From: Halobacterium sp. DL1
GTDB lineage: Archaea; Halobacteriota; Halobacteria; Halobacteriales; Halobacteriaceae
Direction of reading: 5' to 3'
Assembly: GCA_000230955.3 (NCBI GenBank)
Contig: CP007060.1
Location: 1,984,001-2,048,000, forward strand
Length of the DNA: 64,000 nt
The notes beneath the pieces were generated by a model that was not told where the DNA came from, did not search any database, and worked only from the letters and a program-made list of their open reading frames with translations. The position numbers were made by a program, and so were the translations under genes. Shown here in pieces: positions 33,858-42,097 of the stretch (positions are counted from its first letter, which is position 1; each line of letters begins with the position of its first letter).

Positions 33858-33923
33858 TCGCTAGGGTGGGCGAAGCCCACCGAAACCCGAGGCGGCTCCG
33901 CCGCCGAGGCCGACACGCGATGC
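33855..33923 (+). other. Folded region just behind tRNA-Leu
   Basis: GCATCGC (33855-33861) is complementary to GCGATGC (33917-33923). These enclose two perfect hairpins: GGTGGGC/GCCCACC with loop GAA (33865-33881) and GGCGGC/GCCGCC with loop TCC (33891-33905). Together they would form a three-way junction that begins inside the tRNA 3' end. It may be a trailer processing or termination structure. The rest of the gap up to 34079 shows no gene. Confidence 0.4.
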
Positions 33924-34079
33924 ACGGTGATATCCCCCTCAAGGGACATCACCCACGCACAATCCTACCGAAGCTACACCCGACAGCCACGCGGCTGTGG
34001 TTCTCCTCGGCGTCGTCAACCGACGAGCCACCGGCTCACCGGTTCGGGAGACACGGGAACCGGAGGCGCCGCAGAACAG

Positions 34080-34481
34080 TCAGTCGGCGAAGACGGCCGC
34101 GAGACCGGCGTCGGCGTCGGGTTCGCAGTGCGAGACGCTGAGGTGGACGCCATCGACGCCGACGGAGACGTTGACATCGTCGACGCCGCAGGCGTACTCG
34201 CTGACGTGCTTTCCCGACCGTCGGATGCGCAGTTCTTCCTCGAGCAGACCGGCGTCGGCGAGCACGTCGATTTTCCGGTAGGCGGTCGAGGACGGCAGGT
34301 CGCAGGCCTCCCCGATCTCGGCGGCGGTGAGCGACTGCTCGCTGGTCGCCTCGAGGATGGCGCGGCAGTCGGGGTCGTCGAGCGCCGCGAGGATGGCCTG
34401 GACGGCACTCTCGGCGGTGAGTTCCGTGGGCTTCTCTGGAGTCGAGCGGTGCGACGGGACGGACGGCGGTGACTGGCTCAT
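34080..34481 (-). CDS. Winged-HTH regulator, ArsR-like
   Basis: A 133-residue regulator with a Ser/Pro-rich start. A winged helix domain follows at about 25-95 (ILAALDDPDCRAILEATSEQ, LTAAEIGEACDLPSSTAYRK, then LLEEELRIRRSGKHVSEY). The C-terminal part has a beta repeat (VDDVNVSVGVDGVHLSV). It resembles small haloarchaeal HTH proteins paired with Bat-like regulators. A minus-strand TATA-like ACTTAAATCC lies near 34537-34546. It is encoded just downstream of the Bat/DmsR-like gene. Confidence 0.8.
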   Translation of the reverse strand: MSQSPPSVPSHRSTPEKPTELTAESAVQAILAALDDPDCRAILEATSEQSLTAAEIGEACDLPSSTAYRKIDVLADAGLLEEELRIRRSGKHVSEYACGVDDVNVSVGVDGVHLSVSHCEPDADAGLAAVFAD

Positions 34482-34578
34482 ACCTCATGAGAGGGATGCC
34501 AGGGGGAAGAGTGTAGGCCCACGGTATCGGGGTGGATTTAAGTAGGGCGGAGCAGCGCGTGGTCCGAGGAGTCTGCCG

Positions 34579-35220
34579 TCAGCACTCGTCCTCCAGAACG
34601 TCCGCGAAGAGCTTGCGCTGGGCGGCGAGGAGGTGTTCGGTAATCGTCGAAGGCGAGACATCCAGGGTCTCGGCGACCTCGCTGGCGTTCGCGCCCCGTG
34701 GGCGCTCGAAGTAGCCCATCTCGTAAGCGGTCTGGAGGACCTCGAGCTGGCGCTCGGTGAGCGTCGAGCGGTCGACGAAGACGGCGTCGCGGGAGGCGGC
34801 CTCCGTCGGTGCGCGCACGAAGCGCTGGATGTCAACCTCGGGGAAGCGCTCCCGGAGTTCGCCCACTATCTCCTGGAGTTCCTCGAACTCCCGGGCGTGG
34901 AACACCAGCTGTAGCGCCCCGCTCTGGGCGAAGTACCGGTCGACGGGCGTGTCGAACTCGCCGAGGCACGCACAGGGGCAGTCGGCGTCGTCGTGGCGGA
35001 CGCGGTAGAGGTTGCGGTCGGCGTACGTGAACACGAGGTCGGCGTCGTAGTCTTCCGGGACCGCGTCGGCGTCCACGAGGAACTCCGTGACGCTGCCGTC
35101 GTCGGTGGCGACACTGGTCGAGACATCGCTGACGACGGTGTCGGCGCGCGCCGACAGGTCGGCGATGGGGCAGACCGGCGGCGCGGGGAACTCGACGGTC
35201 ACGCGGATCCCGGCGGGCAT
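34579..35220 (-). CDS. Bat/DmsR-like HTH-10 regulator with cysteine cluster
   Basis: A 213-residue regulator with a C-terminal HTH_10 domain (LTERQLEVLQTAYEMGYFER, then ASEVAETLDVSPSTITEHLL). The N-terminal sensor domain holds Cys17 (VCPI) and a CPCAC cluster (Cys81, 83, 85) that could bind a metal or sense redox state. This arrangement recalls DmsR, the DMSO-reductase regulator of Halobacterium, but no dms genes are in the window. The ATG at 35220 is followed upstream by a short gap. The small HTH gene downstream may be part of the same unit. Confidence 0.85.
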   Translation of the reverse strand: MPAGIRVTVEFPAPPVCPIADLSARADTVVSDVSTSVATDDGSVTEFLVDADAVPEDYDADLVFTYADRNLYRVRHDDADCPCACLGEFDTPVDRYFAQSGALQLVFHAREFEELQEIVGELRERFPEVDIQRFVRAPTEAASRDAVFVDRSTLTERQLEVLQTAYEMGYFERPRGANASEVAETLDVSPSTITEHLLAAQRKLFADVLEDEC

Positions 35221-35307
35221 TCCTCAGCCGGTTGACTCGCTCCGCACTTCACTCTGCGGATTGCCGGGAGCGAGGAGAGAGTGCCGACGCGGAAATCGAC
35301 CGGGGAC

Positions 35308-35757
35308 TCAGTCGTCCTCGAGTTCGATGTGTCGGCCGCTGACGCTGTCGGCGTCGAGCTGGTAGAGCTGGATGCGGAGGTCCTGTTTGGACTCGCCCCA
35401 CACCTCGAACAGCGGGCGTTTCGCGTCGCCGAACTGCTCGACGTGCTCGACGGTCATCTCGTCGGTCGTGATCTCTTCGAGGCTGCCCTTCGCGACCGCG
35501 CTCCGGTAGGTTCGGCCGTCCTCCTCGTGGACGACGACGCGGGCCGCCGGCGACGAGGAGAGGAACGCGCGCTTCTCGCTCTCTGGCGTGGAGACGAGGC
35601 GGAGGTAGAACGTCCGGTCGTCGGCGTCGTAGCCGTAGGAGATGGGAATCGAGTACGGGTCGTCGTCCCGGGCGAGCGACAGCACCCCGGTCTCGTGGCG
35701 GCCGAGGAGAGCATCCGTCTCCGCCGCGGTCATCTCGGTCTGTTTCTCCAGGGCCAT
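35308..35757 (-). CDS. Pyridoxamine 5'-phosphate oxidase-family flavin-binding protein
   Basis: A 149-residue protein of the split-barrel FMN/F420-binding fold. It has LLGRHETGVLSLARDDDPYS, then PISYGYDADDRTFYLRLV and a VVVHEEDGRTYRSAVAKGSL strand pair. It probably binds FMN or a related cofactor. The reaction is unknown. A minus-strand AACTATAAAG box at 35789-35798 lies about 36 bases before the ATG, leaving a short leader. Confidence 0.85.
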   Translation of the reverse strand: MALEKQTEMTAAETDALLGRHETGVLSLARDDDPYSIPISYGYDADDRTFYLRLVSTPESEKRAFLSSSPAARVVVHEEDGRTYRSAVAKGSLEEITTDEMTVEHVEQFGDAKRPLFEVWGESKQDLRIQLYQLDADSVSGRHIELEDD

Positions 35758-35864
35758 CGTGGTACGCCGGCACCTTCTCGGCGGGAATCTTTATAGTTGC
35801 TCATCTGCAGGGGGAGGAGAAATCGGGCCAGTGAGAACTGCCTAGGCGGCCGGCGGCTGGAGCG

Positions 35865-36029
35865 TCACTCCGGGGCGGCGTCCTCGCCGACCGAGAACGC
35901 GTCCTCGGGCACGGGCGACCCGCAGACGACGCAGCCGTTCTCGACGAGCGCGTCCCGCATAGCGGGGTTGACCATCATGGACTCCCCGCAGTCGGGACAG
36001 ACGAAGACGATGTCCTCACTGGGGCTCAT
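35865..36029 (-). CDS. 54-residue zinc-ribbon protein
   Basis: A short gene starting MSPSEDIVFVCPDCGESMMV and continuing to a second pair CVVCG at residues 33-37, so four cysteines (11, 14, 33, 36) form a zinc ribbon. It ends in an acidic tail (GEDAAPE). It resembles small haloarchaeal ribbon proteins remembered as DUF7560. Many such proteins are expressed and poorly understood. The ATG at 36029 and stop at 35865 were read directly from the minus strand. Confidence 0.72.
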   Translation of the reverse strand: MSPSEDIVFVCPDCGESMMVNPAMRDALVENGCVVCGSPVPEDAFSVGEDAAPE

Positions 36030-36129
36030 CGCTACGTCAGTTTACGTTCGCTCGGGATAAATCAACCTCCTTCGTTCCAGCCTGCTGGGAAGCAGCGTCG
36101 AATCGCCTAACGTGTTCGGGTCGAAGGGG

Positions 36130-37380
36130 TCACCGGAACCGTCCAGTCAGCGAGGAGAGGCGGCGCCTGAGGGCGTCCAGACGACCCGCGAGGGAGAGTC
36201 CGGGGCGCGACCGACCGCCGCCCAGCCCGGGGACATCAGGCAGCAGGCGGCGGGCGTAGCGCCGGACCGCCAGCAGCGCCGTCGCGACGACGAGCAGTGG
36301 GAAGCCGGCGAGCGCGACGACCGACAGGGGTTCGACCGCCGGCGACACCTGCGCGCCGAGACCGTACGCGACGTAGACGCAGCCGACGAGGATTGCGACC
36401 GTCGCGCCCGCGGCGGCGAAGCCGAGGCGCCGTGTCTGGCGGTGGAGGTGCGCGCAGTACGCCTCGACGGTGTCCGCGACGTGGACGGTGGAGTCGCCAC
36501 TGGACTCGCGCCGGCCGGCCCGGCGCGTCGCGCCCGCGTGTTCGCGCGTGAACCTCGCGAGGCCGGGCCGAGGACTGAGGGCGCCGTGGACGACGACGCC
36601 GGCGGCGAGCGCGGCGCCGACGCAGACGGCCGCGACGCCCGCGGACACCGGTGGCGTCAGGGTGAACGGGTTGCCGTCGGCCGGCCGGTAACGCTGGACG
36701 ACGGCGAGCGTCGCCGCGAGCATGAACGCGCCGAGGGCGAGGACCCGCCACGCGAGCGTTCGGACGCCGTCGAGGGCGTCCACGTGGGCGTCGAGGGAGA
36801 GGTCGTCGAACGCCACCATCCCTCCGCCGTCGTCCGGCGGGTCGGGCCGGCGGTCCGGCGGGGTGCCGCCGGGCGGGACGTCGAAGGCCAGCGGGTTCTC
36901 GACCGTCTCCTCGACGAACCGCGCGGGGGTGGTGAAGCGGTCCTGGAGCGACGCGGCGACGGCGTCGTCGAAGCGGTACAGCGAGGACTCGCCGAGCGCG
37001 TCGCCGGCGTCCAGCGAGAGCAGCGAGACGTGGTCGAGTGCCGGCTGGACGTTCGTGAGCGTCACGACGCCCCACTCGCCGGCCGGCTCCTCGACGTCGG
37101 TCAGGCGCGCGACGTCGTCGCTGTCGGCGGTCGTCGACCAGACCTGACCGACCGAGCGCACGCCCCAGTTGCGGTGGAAGAGGACGTAGTCGCCGCGGTC
37201 GAGGTCAGCCAGCACGTCGGTCTCCCGGGTTGCCCAGACGTGGGTGTCGGCGAGCGAGCGGAACAGCTCCGAGACGGCGGGCGGTTCGGTGGCCGTCTCG
37301 TAGCCGTCACCGAAGGCGTCCGCCAGGTCCGCGCTTCCGAGCGCGGCGAGGTAGACGCGGCCGGCGATGTCGGCAGGCAT
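36130..37380 (-). CDS. Membrane protein with an EVE/PUA-like N-terminal region
   Basis: A 416-residue protein. Residues 1-155 are soluble and resemble a PUA/EVE-type fold (GRVYLAALGSADLADAF, then DYVLFHRNWGVRSVGQVWST and WGVVTLTNVQPALDHVSL); this is a weak resemblance by eye. Residues about 215-390 hold four membrane helices in two pairs around a cytoplasmic-looking loop. The C-terminus is basic (LAGRLDALRRRLSSLTGRFR). I know no named family. The ATG at 37380 is 85 bases from the divergent MBF1-like gene. Confidence 0.7.
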   Translation of the reverse strand: MPADIAGRVYLAALGSADLADAFGDGYETATEPPAVSELFRSLADTHVWATRETDVLADLDRGDYVLFHRNWGVRSVGQVWSTTADSDDVARLTDVEEPAGEWGVVTLTNVQPALDHVSLLSLDAGDALGESSLYRFDDAVAASLQDRFTTPARFVEETVENPLAFDVPPGGTPPDRRPDPPDDGGGMVAFDDLSLDAHVDALDGVRTLAWRVLALGAFMLAATLAVVQRYRPADGNPFTLTPPVSAGVAAVCVGAALAAGVVVHGALSPRPGLARFTREHAGATRRAGRRESSGDSTVHVADTVEAYCAHLHRQTRRLGFAAAGATVAILVGCVYVAYGLGAQVSPAVEPLSVVALAGFPLLVVATALLAVRRYARRLLPDVPGLGGGRSRPGLSLAGRLDALRRRLSSLTGRFR

Positions 37381-37465
37381 ACAGGAGCGCTCACACCCCT
37401 CCTACTTAGACCCACCCGACCCGCAAGCGGGGTATTGAAATGGTGGCACTCCTATACGGGAGCGT

Positions 37466-37966
37466 ATGCCGAAGTATTCGACGGGCGGCGCTGGCAGCGG
37501 CGGTGGCGGCCAGACCTGCGAGCTCTGCGGGTCTACCTCCGACTCGCTGCGAACCGCGAGCGTCGCCGGGGCGGAGCTCACGGTCTGCCCGGACTGCGCG
37601 AGCCACGACGAGAGTCCCGACGCCGAGGAGACCACCGACTCCACGGTCGACCGCAAGAAGCGGGCCGCACAGAACACGGCCAAGCAGTTGGACGCCGCGA
37701 CAGGGGGCGACTCCTCGCACTGGGAGGAGGGCGGCACGAACTACGAGAGCGACCGGCTCCCGTACCTCGTCTCGGACTACGGCGAGCGCGTGGTGCGCGC
37801 CCGACAGGACGCCGGCCTCCAGCGGGAGGAACTCGCCGAGGAACTCGAAATCGACACCGCGGACCTGCTGGCGGTCGAGCAAGGTCGCGCGACGCAGGCG
37901 AACGTCGGGGGCTCGGTCGTCGCCGCCCTCGAGGAGCACCTCGACGTGGAACTGAGCGACGAGTAA
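37466..37966 (+). CDS. MBF1-like transcription factor
   Basis: A 166-residue protein with a glycine-rich start. A zinc ribbon (Cys18, 21, 41, 44) is followed by a charged linker and a C-terminal Cro/cI-type helix-turn-helix (ERVVRARQDAGLQREELAEE, then LEIDTADLLAVEQGRATQAN). This is the layout of archaeal multiprotein bridging factor 1, which is linked to transcription and ribosome-associated functions. It starts at ATG and is followed 40 bases later by the alaX gene. Confidence 0.88.
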   Translation: MPKYSTGGAGSGGGGQTCELCGSTSDSLRTASVAGAELTVCPDCASHDESPDAEETTDSTVDRKKRAAQNTAKQLDAATGGDSSHWEEGGTNYESDRLPYLVSDYGERVVRARQDAGLQREELAEELEIDTADLLAVEQGRATQANVGGSVVAALEEHLDVELSDE

Positions 37967-38006
37967 CGCCGGTTCGTTTTTCTACCGCGGGCGACTCGCG
38001 TCAGTC

Positions 38007-39203
38007 ATGGCGGACTCGCTCGCGCCCGCGGCACCGTACACCACCAGTTTCGCAGCGACAGTGACGGACGTCTCGGGCACCGACGTACGACTCGAGGAGA
38101 CCTACTTCTACCCGGCGGGCGGCGGTCAGCCGGCCGACCGCGGCACGCTCGGCGGCGTCACCGTCGTCGATGTCCAGTCGACCGGCGAGGGCGTCGTCCA
38201 CCGACTCGCCGAGGAACCCGGCTTCGAGGCCGGCGACGAAGTCCAGGCCGAGGTCGACCCCGAGTTCCGGCGGTACTGCCGCCGCGCGCACACCGCGAGC
38301 CACGTGCTGTACGGCGCGGGGCGTCGACTCCTCGACGACCTCGGCTACGGCGGCTTCGACATCTCCGAGGAGAAGGTCCGCGTGGACTTCGAGACGAGCA
38401 CCGAGATAGACGACGACGTGCTCGCGGACCTCGAGCGACTGACGAACCGCGCAGTCTGGGACTCCCACGACGTGACCTGGGAGCAGGTCCCGGCCGAGGA
38501 GGCGCGCTCCCGCGAGGACGTGGCGTTCAACACGAAGACCGAGGAGGGCGTGATGAGCGACGCCGACACCGTCCGCGTCGTCACCGTCGAGGATTGGGAC
38601 GTCGCGGCCTGCGGCGGCACCCACGTCGAGAACACCAGCGAGATCGGGCCGGTCTCCGTGCTCTCGCGCTCGAATCCGGGCGAAGGCCTGACCCGCGTGG
38701 AGTTCGCCGTCGGCCCGTCCGCAGTCGAGCGCCGGGCAGACGTGCGCCGCGCAACCCTCGACGCGGCGACCACGCTCGGCGTCCCCGAGGACGAACTCGA
38801 CGACGCCGTCGCCCGCCTCCAGGAGACCAGGGAGTCCCTGGAAGGTGAGCTCGCGGACCTGAAGAACGAGGTGCTTGGCTCTCGCGTCGCCGGCCTCGAC
38901 GCCGTCGAGCGCGACGGCGAGACGTGGCGCGTCGGCACCCTCGACGGGTTCGACGCGAACGAAGTGGGCGAGGCAGCGAAGGACGCGGCCGGCGACGCCG
39001 CCGACGTGGTCGCCGTCGCGGGCGGCGAGGGCAACACGTTCGTGGTCGTCGCTGCCGACGGCGCCGGCACCGACGCCGGCGACGTCGTCGAAGATATCAC
39101 CGGCGAGTTCGGCGGCGGCGGAGGCGGTGGCCCGACGTTCGCCCAGGGCGGCGGCATCGACGCCGACGCCGAGGCGGTCGCGGACCACATGCGGGACGCG
39201 TAG
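38007..39203 (+). CDS. alaX: AlaX-type alanyl-tRNA editing protein with DHHA1 domain
   Basis: A 398-residue free-standing editing protein related to the C-terminal half of AlaRS. It has the beta-barrel start with YFYPAGGGQPADRG, the zinc ligands HTASH (95-99) and CGGTH (about 203-207), and a C-terminal DHHA1 domain with glycine runs (EFGGGGGGGPTFAQGGGID). The length fits the long AlaX class. It hydrolyses Ser or Gly wrongly attached to tRNA-Ala. It starts at ATG. A structured repeat lies 27 bases after its stop. Confidence 0.9.
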   Translation: MADSLAPAAPYTTSFAATVTDVSGTDVRLEETYFYPAGGGQPADRGTLGGVTVVDVQSTGEGVVHRLAEEPGFEAGDEVQAEVDPEFRRYCRRAHTASHVLYGAGRRLLDDLGYGGFDISEEKVRVDFETSTEIDDDVLADLERLTNRAVWDSHDVTWEQVPAEEARSREDVAFNTKTEEGVMSDADTVRVVTVEDWDVAACGGTHVENTSEIGPVSVLSRSNPGEGLTRVEFAVGPSAVERRADVRRATLDAATTLGVPEDELDDAVARLQETRESLEGELADLKNEVLGSRVAGLDAVERDGETWRVGTLDGFDANEVGEAAKDAAGDAADVVAVAGGEGNTFVVVAADGAGTDAGDVVEDITGEFGGGGGGGPTFAQGGGIDADAEAVADHMRDA

Positions 39204-39229
39204 CGACTACCGACCAACCGACAGCGGGC

Positions 39230-39333
39230 GGACTGAAAGGGGCTGGCGTCTCGGGGAAGACGGACGACGGAAGCACGCGACCGCAGGGAGCGCGCGCACC
39301 GAGTCCCTCGACCCGAGTCGCCAGGGGCTTTCT
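39230..39333 (+). repeat. GGACTGAAAGGGGC structured element, single copy
   Basis: GGACTGAAAGGGGC (39230-39243) is followed by TGGCGTCTCGGG (39244-39255). That strand pairs at 11 of 12 positions with CCCGAGTCGCCA (39312-39323), and GGGGCTTTCT (39324-39333) follows. The enclosed core has GGACGACGGAAGCAC, CAGGGAGCG and GAGTCC in the same order as the copy at 15086-15197, although the helix sequence is different. It lies in the gap between alaX and the acyl-CoA dehydrogenase gene; the remaining gap holds the latter's promoter region. Confidence 0.78.
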
Positions 39334-39422
39334 CCACCGTGTCATCTCCACAGTCAGCGACACCCAATCCGAACGAACACAGAACCGGACACCTTTTTTC
39401 AACCCCTCCGAATACACCGAGT

Positions 39423-40547
39423 ATGGACCTGACCGCCGAACAGCGACACGTTCGGGACGCCGTCCGGGAGTTCGCGGCCGAGGAGATCCGCCCGACGGCG
39501 GCCGAGACCGACCGCGATCAGACGTTCCCGGAGGACGCCTGGGACGGCCTCGCGGAGATGGAGGTGACGGCGATGACCGTCCCCGAGGAGTACGGCGGCC
39601 TCGACGTGGATTCGGTGACGTACAGCCTCGTCAACGAGGAGGTGGCGTACGGCGCGCTCTCCGTCGCGACCGCGCTCTCCGTGCACTGCCTGGCGACCTC
39701 CTGCATCGCGGAGTTCGGAAGTGACGAGCTGAAGGAGGAGTGGCTGCCGGAGATGGCCGACGGCCGCCCCGTGGGCGCGTTTGCGCTCTCGGAACCCGAC
39801 GCCGGCTCCAATCCCGCCCAGATGTCGACGACGGCCGTCGAGGAGGACGGCGAGTTCGTCCTGAACGGGAAGAAGCAGTGGATCACGAACGGGCAGCGCT
39901 CGGGCGTCGCCATCGTCTTCGCGAAGGTGGACGGCGACGACGACAAGATCACCCAGTTCCTCGTGCCGAAGGACACCGACGGCATCGAGGTAGGGAAGAA
40001 GGAGGACAAACTCGGCCTGCGCGCGAGCGACACTACCGCGCTGCTGTTCGACGACTGCCACATTCCCGCCGAGTACCAGCTCACCGAGGAGGGCCGCGGG
40101 CTCTCCGCGGCGCTGCACATCCTCACCGGCGGTCGCATCGGCATCGCGTCCCAGGCTGTCGGCCTCGCGCAGGCGGGCCTCGACGCAGCCGTGGAGTACG
40201 CCCACGAGCGCGAGCAGTTCGACAAGGCGCTCTCGGAGATCCAGACCATCCGCCACAAACTCGCGGACATGCAGACCCAGACGCGGGCCGCACGCCTGCT
40301 CGCCCGCGACGCAGCGCGACTCGCGGACGCCGGCGAGGACCACCGCGGGGCGGCCGCGCAAGCGAAGTACTTCGCCAGCGAGGCGGCCGTCGACGTGACC
40401 AACGAGGCGGTCCAGATACACGGCGGCTACGGCTACACCACGGACTTCGACGTCGAGCGGTTCTACCGCGACTCGAAGATCACGACCATCTACGAGGGGA
40501 CCAGCGAGATACAGAAGGAGGTCATCGCGCGCGACCTGCTGGACTGA
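39423..40547 (+). CDS. Acyl-CoA dehydrogenase
   Basis: A 374-residue flavoenzyme for the first step of fatty-acid beta-oxidation or branched-chain acyl-CoA breakdown. It has the helical N-terminus (MDLTAEQRHVRDAVREFAAE), the FALSEPDAGSNPAQMSTTA signature, the KQWITNGQ strand, and the C-terminal QIHGGYGYTTDFDVERFYRD followed by YEGTSEIQ. The substrate chain length is unknown. I chose the ATG at 39423, where the conserved N-terminus begins. Confidence 0.94.
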   Translation: MDLTAEQRHVRDAVREFAAEEIRPTAAETDRDQTFPEDAWDGLAEMEVTAMTVPEEYGGLDVDSVTYSLVNEEVAYGALSVATALSVHCLATSCIAEFGSDELKEEWLPEMADGRPVGAFALSEPDAGSNPAQMSTTAVEEDGEFVLNGKKQWITNGQRSGVAIVFAKVDGDDDKITQFLVPKDTDGIEVGKKEDKLGLRASDTTALLFDDCHIPAEYQLTEEGRGLSAALHILTGGRIGIASQAVGLAQAGLDAAVEYAHEREQFDKALSEIQTIRHKLADMQTQTRAARLLARDAARLADAGEDHRGAAAQAKYFASEAAVDVTNEAVQIHGGYGYTTDFDVERFYRDSKITTIYEGTSEIQKEVIARDLLD

Positions 40548-40548
40548 G

Positions 40549-41094
40549 TCAGTCCTCGCGCTCGCCGTCCGGTTCCGCCGCTTCGCTCCCGACGGGTTTC
40601 GCAGGGATGCCGGCTACCGTCGCGTCCGCCGGCACGTCCCGGGTGACCACGGAGCCAGCGCCGATGGTGGCGTCCTCGCCGACTGCAAGGTCACCGATGA
40701 GCGTCGCGTTCGCGCCGATGGTCGCGCCCGCCCCGACCGTGGGGTGGCGCTTCACCGGTCGCGGGTCGTCGCCGCCCAGCGTGACGCCGTGGTACATGTG
40801 CACGTCGTCGCCGACCACCGCGGTCTCACCGACGACGACGCCGTCGCCGTGGTCGATAGTGACGCGGCGGCCGATGTCGGCGCCCGGGTGGATCTCGACG
40901 CCCGTGGCGAAGCGCACGAAGTGGGCGACGAGGCGGCCGAGCAGCGGCCAGCGCTCGTACAGCGGTGCGGCGAGGAAGACGTGGAACCAGACCGCGTGGA
41001 GGCCGGGGTAGACGAGGAAGACTGTGAGGTCATCGAGCGCGGCGGGGTCCCGGCGCCGCATCGTGCGAACGTCCTCGCGGATCCGCGATAGCAT
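40549..41094 (-). CDS. cysE: Serine O-acetyltransferase
   Basis: A 181-residue acetyltransferase of the short EpsC/CysE type. A helical N-terminus (IREDVRTMRRRDPAALDDL, LHAVWFHVFLAAPLYER) leads into left-handed beta-helix repeats (GVEIHPGADIGRRVTIDHGD, then GVVVGETAVVGDDVHMYHGV) with the catalytic histidines, and it ends VAGIPAKPVG. It makes O-acetylserine for cysteine synthesis. The ATG at 41094 is preferred to a GTG one codon earlier. The acyl-CoA dehydrogenase stop is one base away, convergent. Confidence 0.92.
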   Translation of the reverse strand: MLSRIREDVRTMRRRDPAALDDLTVFLVYPGLHAVWFHVFLAAPLYERWPLLGRLVAHFVRFATGVEIHPGADIGRRVTIDHGDGVVVGETAVVGDDVHMYHGVTLGGDDPRPVKRHPTVGAGATIGANATLIGDLAVGEDATIGAGSVVTRDVPADATVAGIPAKPVGSEAAEPDGERED

Positions 41095-41186
41095 CACGTC
41101 CCCACTCCGACGGCACGAACCAAAAGTCCTGCCGGTCGGCGTCGCCGCACCGAACTTTCTAACGCCCCTGGCGAGAAGGACGAGTC

Positions 41187-41708
41187 GTGACCGACGACTA
41201 CGACGCGGTGGTCTACGACCTCGACGGGACGCTCGCGCGACTCAACGTCGACTGGGAGCAGGTCGAGCGCGACGTCTCCGCCCGTCTCCGTGCGGCCAAC
41301 GTGGACCCCGACAACTTCGACACCTGGGGGCTGCTGGAGGCGGCCGAGGACGCCGGCATCGGCGAGGAGGTCGACGAGATTATCGCCGACCACGAGCGCG
41401 ACGGAGCGACGCGCGCCGAGCGCCTCCCGTGTGCCGACGAACTCGCCGACCACGACGTTCCGCTGGGGGTCTGCTCGCTGAACTGCGAGGACGCTTGCCG
41501 GACCGCCCTGGAGCGCCACGACATCCTCGACGCGTTCGGGGTCGTCGCGGGCCGGGACACCGTTCCCGCGCGCAAGCCCGACCCTCGGGCGCTGACCTGG
41601 GTCATCGACGAACTCGGCGTCGAACCCGAGAACACGCTGTTCGTCGGCGACTCCCCCTCGGACGAGACGACCGCGAACCGCGCCGGCACCGCGTTCCGCC
41701 GGGTCTAG
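41187..41708 (+). CDS. HAD-superfamily hydrolase
   Basis: A 173-residue phosphatase-like protein. Motif I is VYDLDGTLARL (nucleophile Asp), motif III the Lys of ARKPDPRAL, and motif IV GDSPSDETTA. The cap is short and helical. The fold is close to phosphoglycolate phosphatase-type HADs; the substrate is unknown. The start is GTG at 41187. It overlaps the convergent membrane-protein gene by 4 bases. Confidence 0.88.
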   Translation: MTDDYDAVVYDLDGTLARLNVDWEQVERDVSARLRAANVDPDNFDTWGLLEAAEDAGIGEEVDEIIADHERDGATRAERLPCADELADHDVPLGVCSLNCEDACRTALERHDILDAFGVVAGRDTVPARKPDPRALTWVIDELGVEPENTLFVGDSPSDETTANRAGTAFRRV

Positions 41709-41947
41709 ACGTCCTGTCGGGCCGTCTTTCGCGCGTACCAGTACGCCGTGAGCGCGGTCAGAATCCAGACGATGGCGCCGACACGGACGGCGAACGACAC
41801 CCGCGCCTCCCACGTCGGCAGCGTGTAGAACAACGAGAGTCCGGCCACAGTCGGCGCTCCGAAGACGATAGTGAGGACGAACGTCGTCTGCATCACCCAC
41901 CCGAAGTCGACGCCATCCGGGTCGGTCTCCTCCTGTAGCTCCGGCAC
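41705..41947 (-). CDS. Small two-helix membrane protein (DUF5822-like)
   Basis: An 80-residue protein with two membrane segments (TTFVLTIVFGAPTVAGLSLF and SFAVRVGAIVWILTALTAYW) separated by TLPTWEARV, after an acidic start (ELQEETDPDGVDFGWVMQ). It resembles a haloarchaeal family remembered as DUF5822. I chose the GTG at 41947 because the conserved part begins there. The frame is open to an ATG at 42031, so the true start is uncertain. The function is unknown. Confidence 0.7.
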   Translation of the reverse strand: MPELQEETDPDGVDFGWVMQTTFVLTIVFGAPTVAGLSLFYTLPTWEARVSFAVRVGAIVWILTALTAYWYARKTARQDV

Positions 41948-42097
41948 GCGCGAACGCAGACGTGCCGTCGGCTTAACTCCCCCCTTTCGAGGCTGCGGCC
42001 GGGGCCGTTCGACGGACAGTCGACCGGCCACGACGTCTAAATCGTCCAGGGCGCCACCAGTGGGGCGACGAACCGATCACTGCGATTGGTCGAACTG

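Noticed and set aside
14942..39333. The structured elements as insertion sequences with their own transposase
   Set aside because: Each is only about 110 nt and contains no open frame. No transposase gene is seen in the window. A non-autonomous unit moved from elsewhere is still possible.
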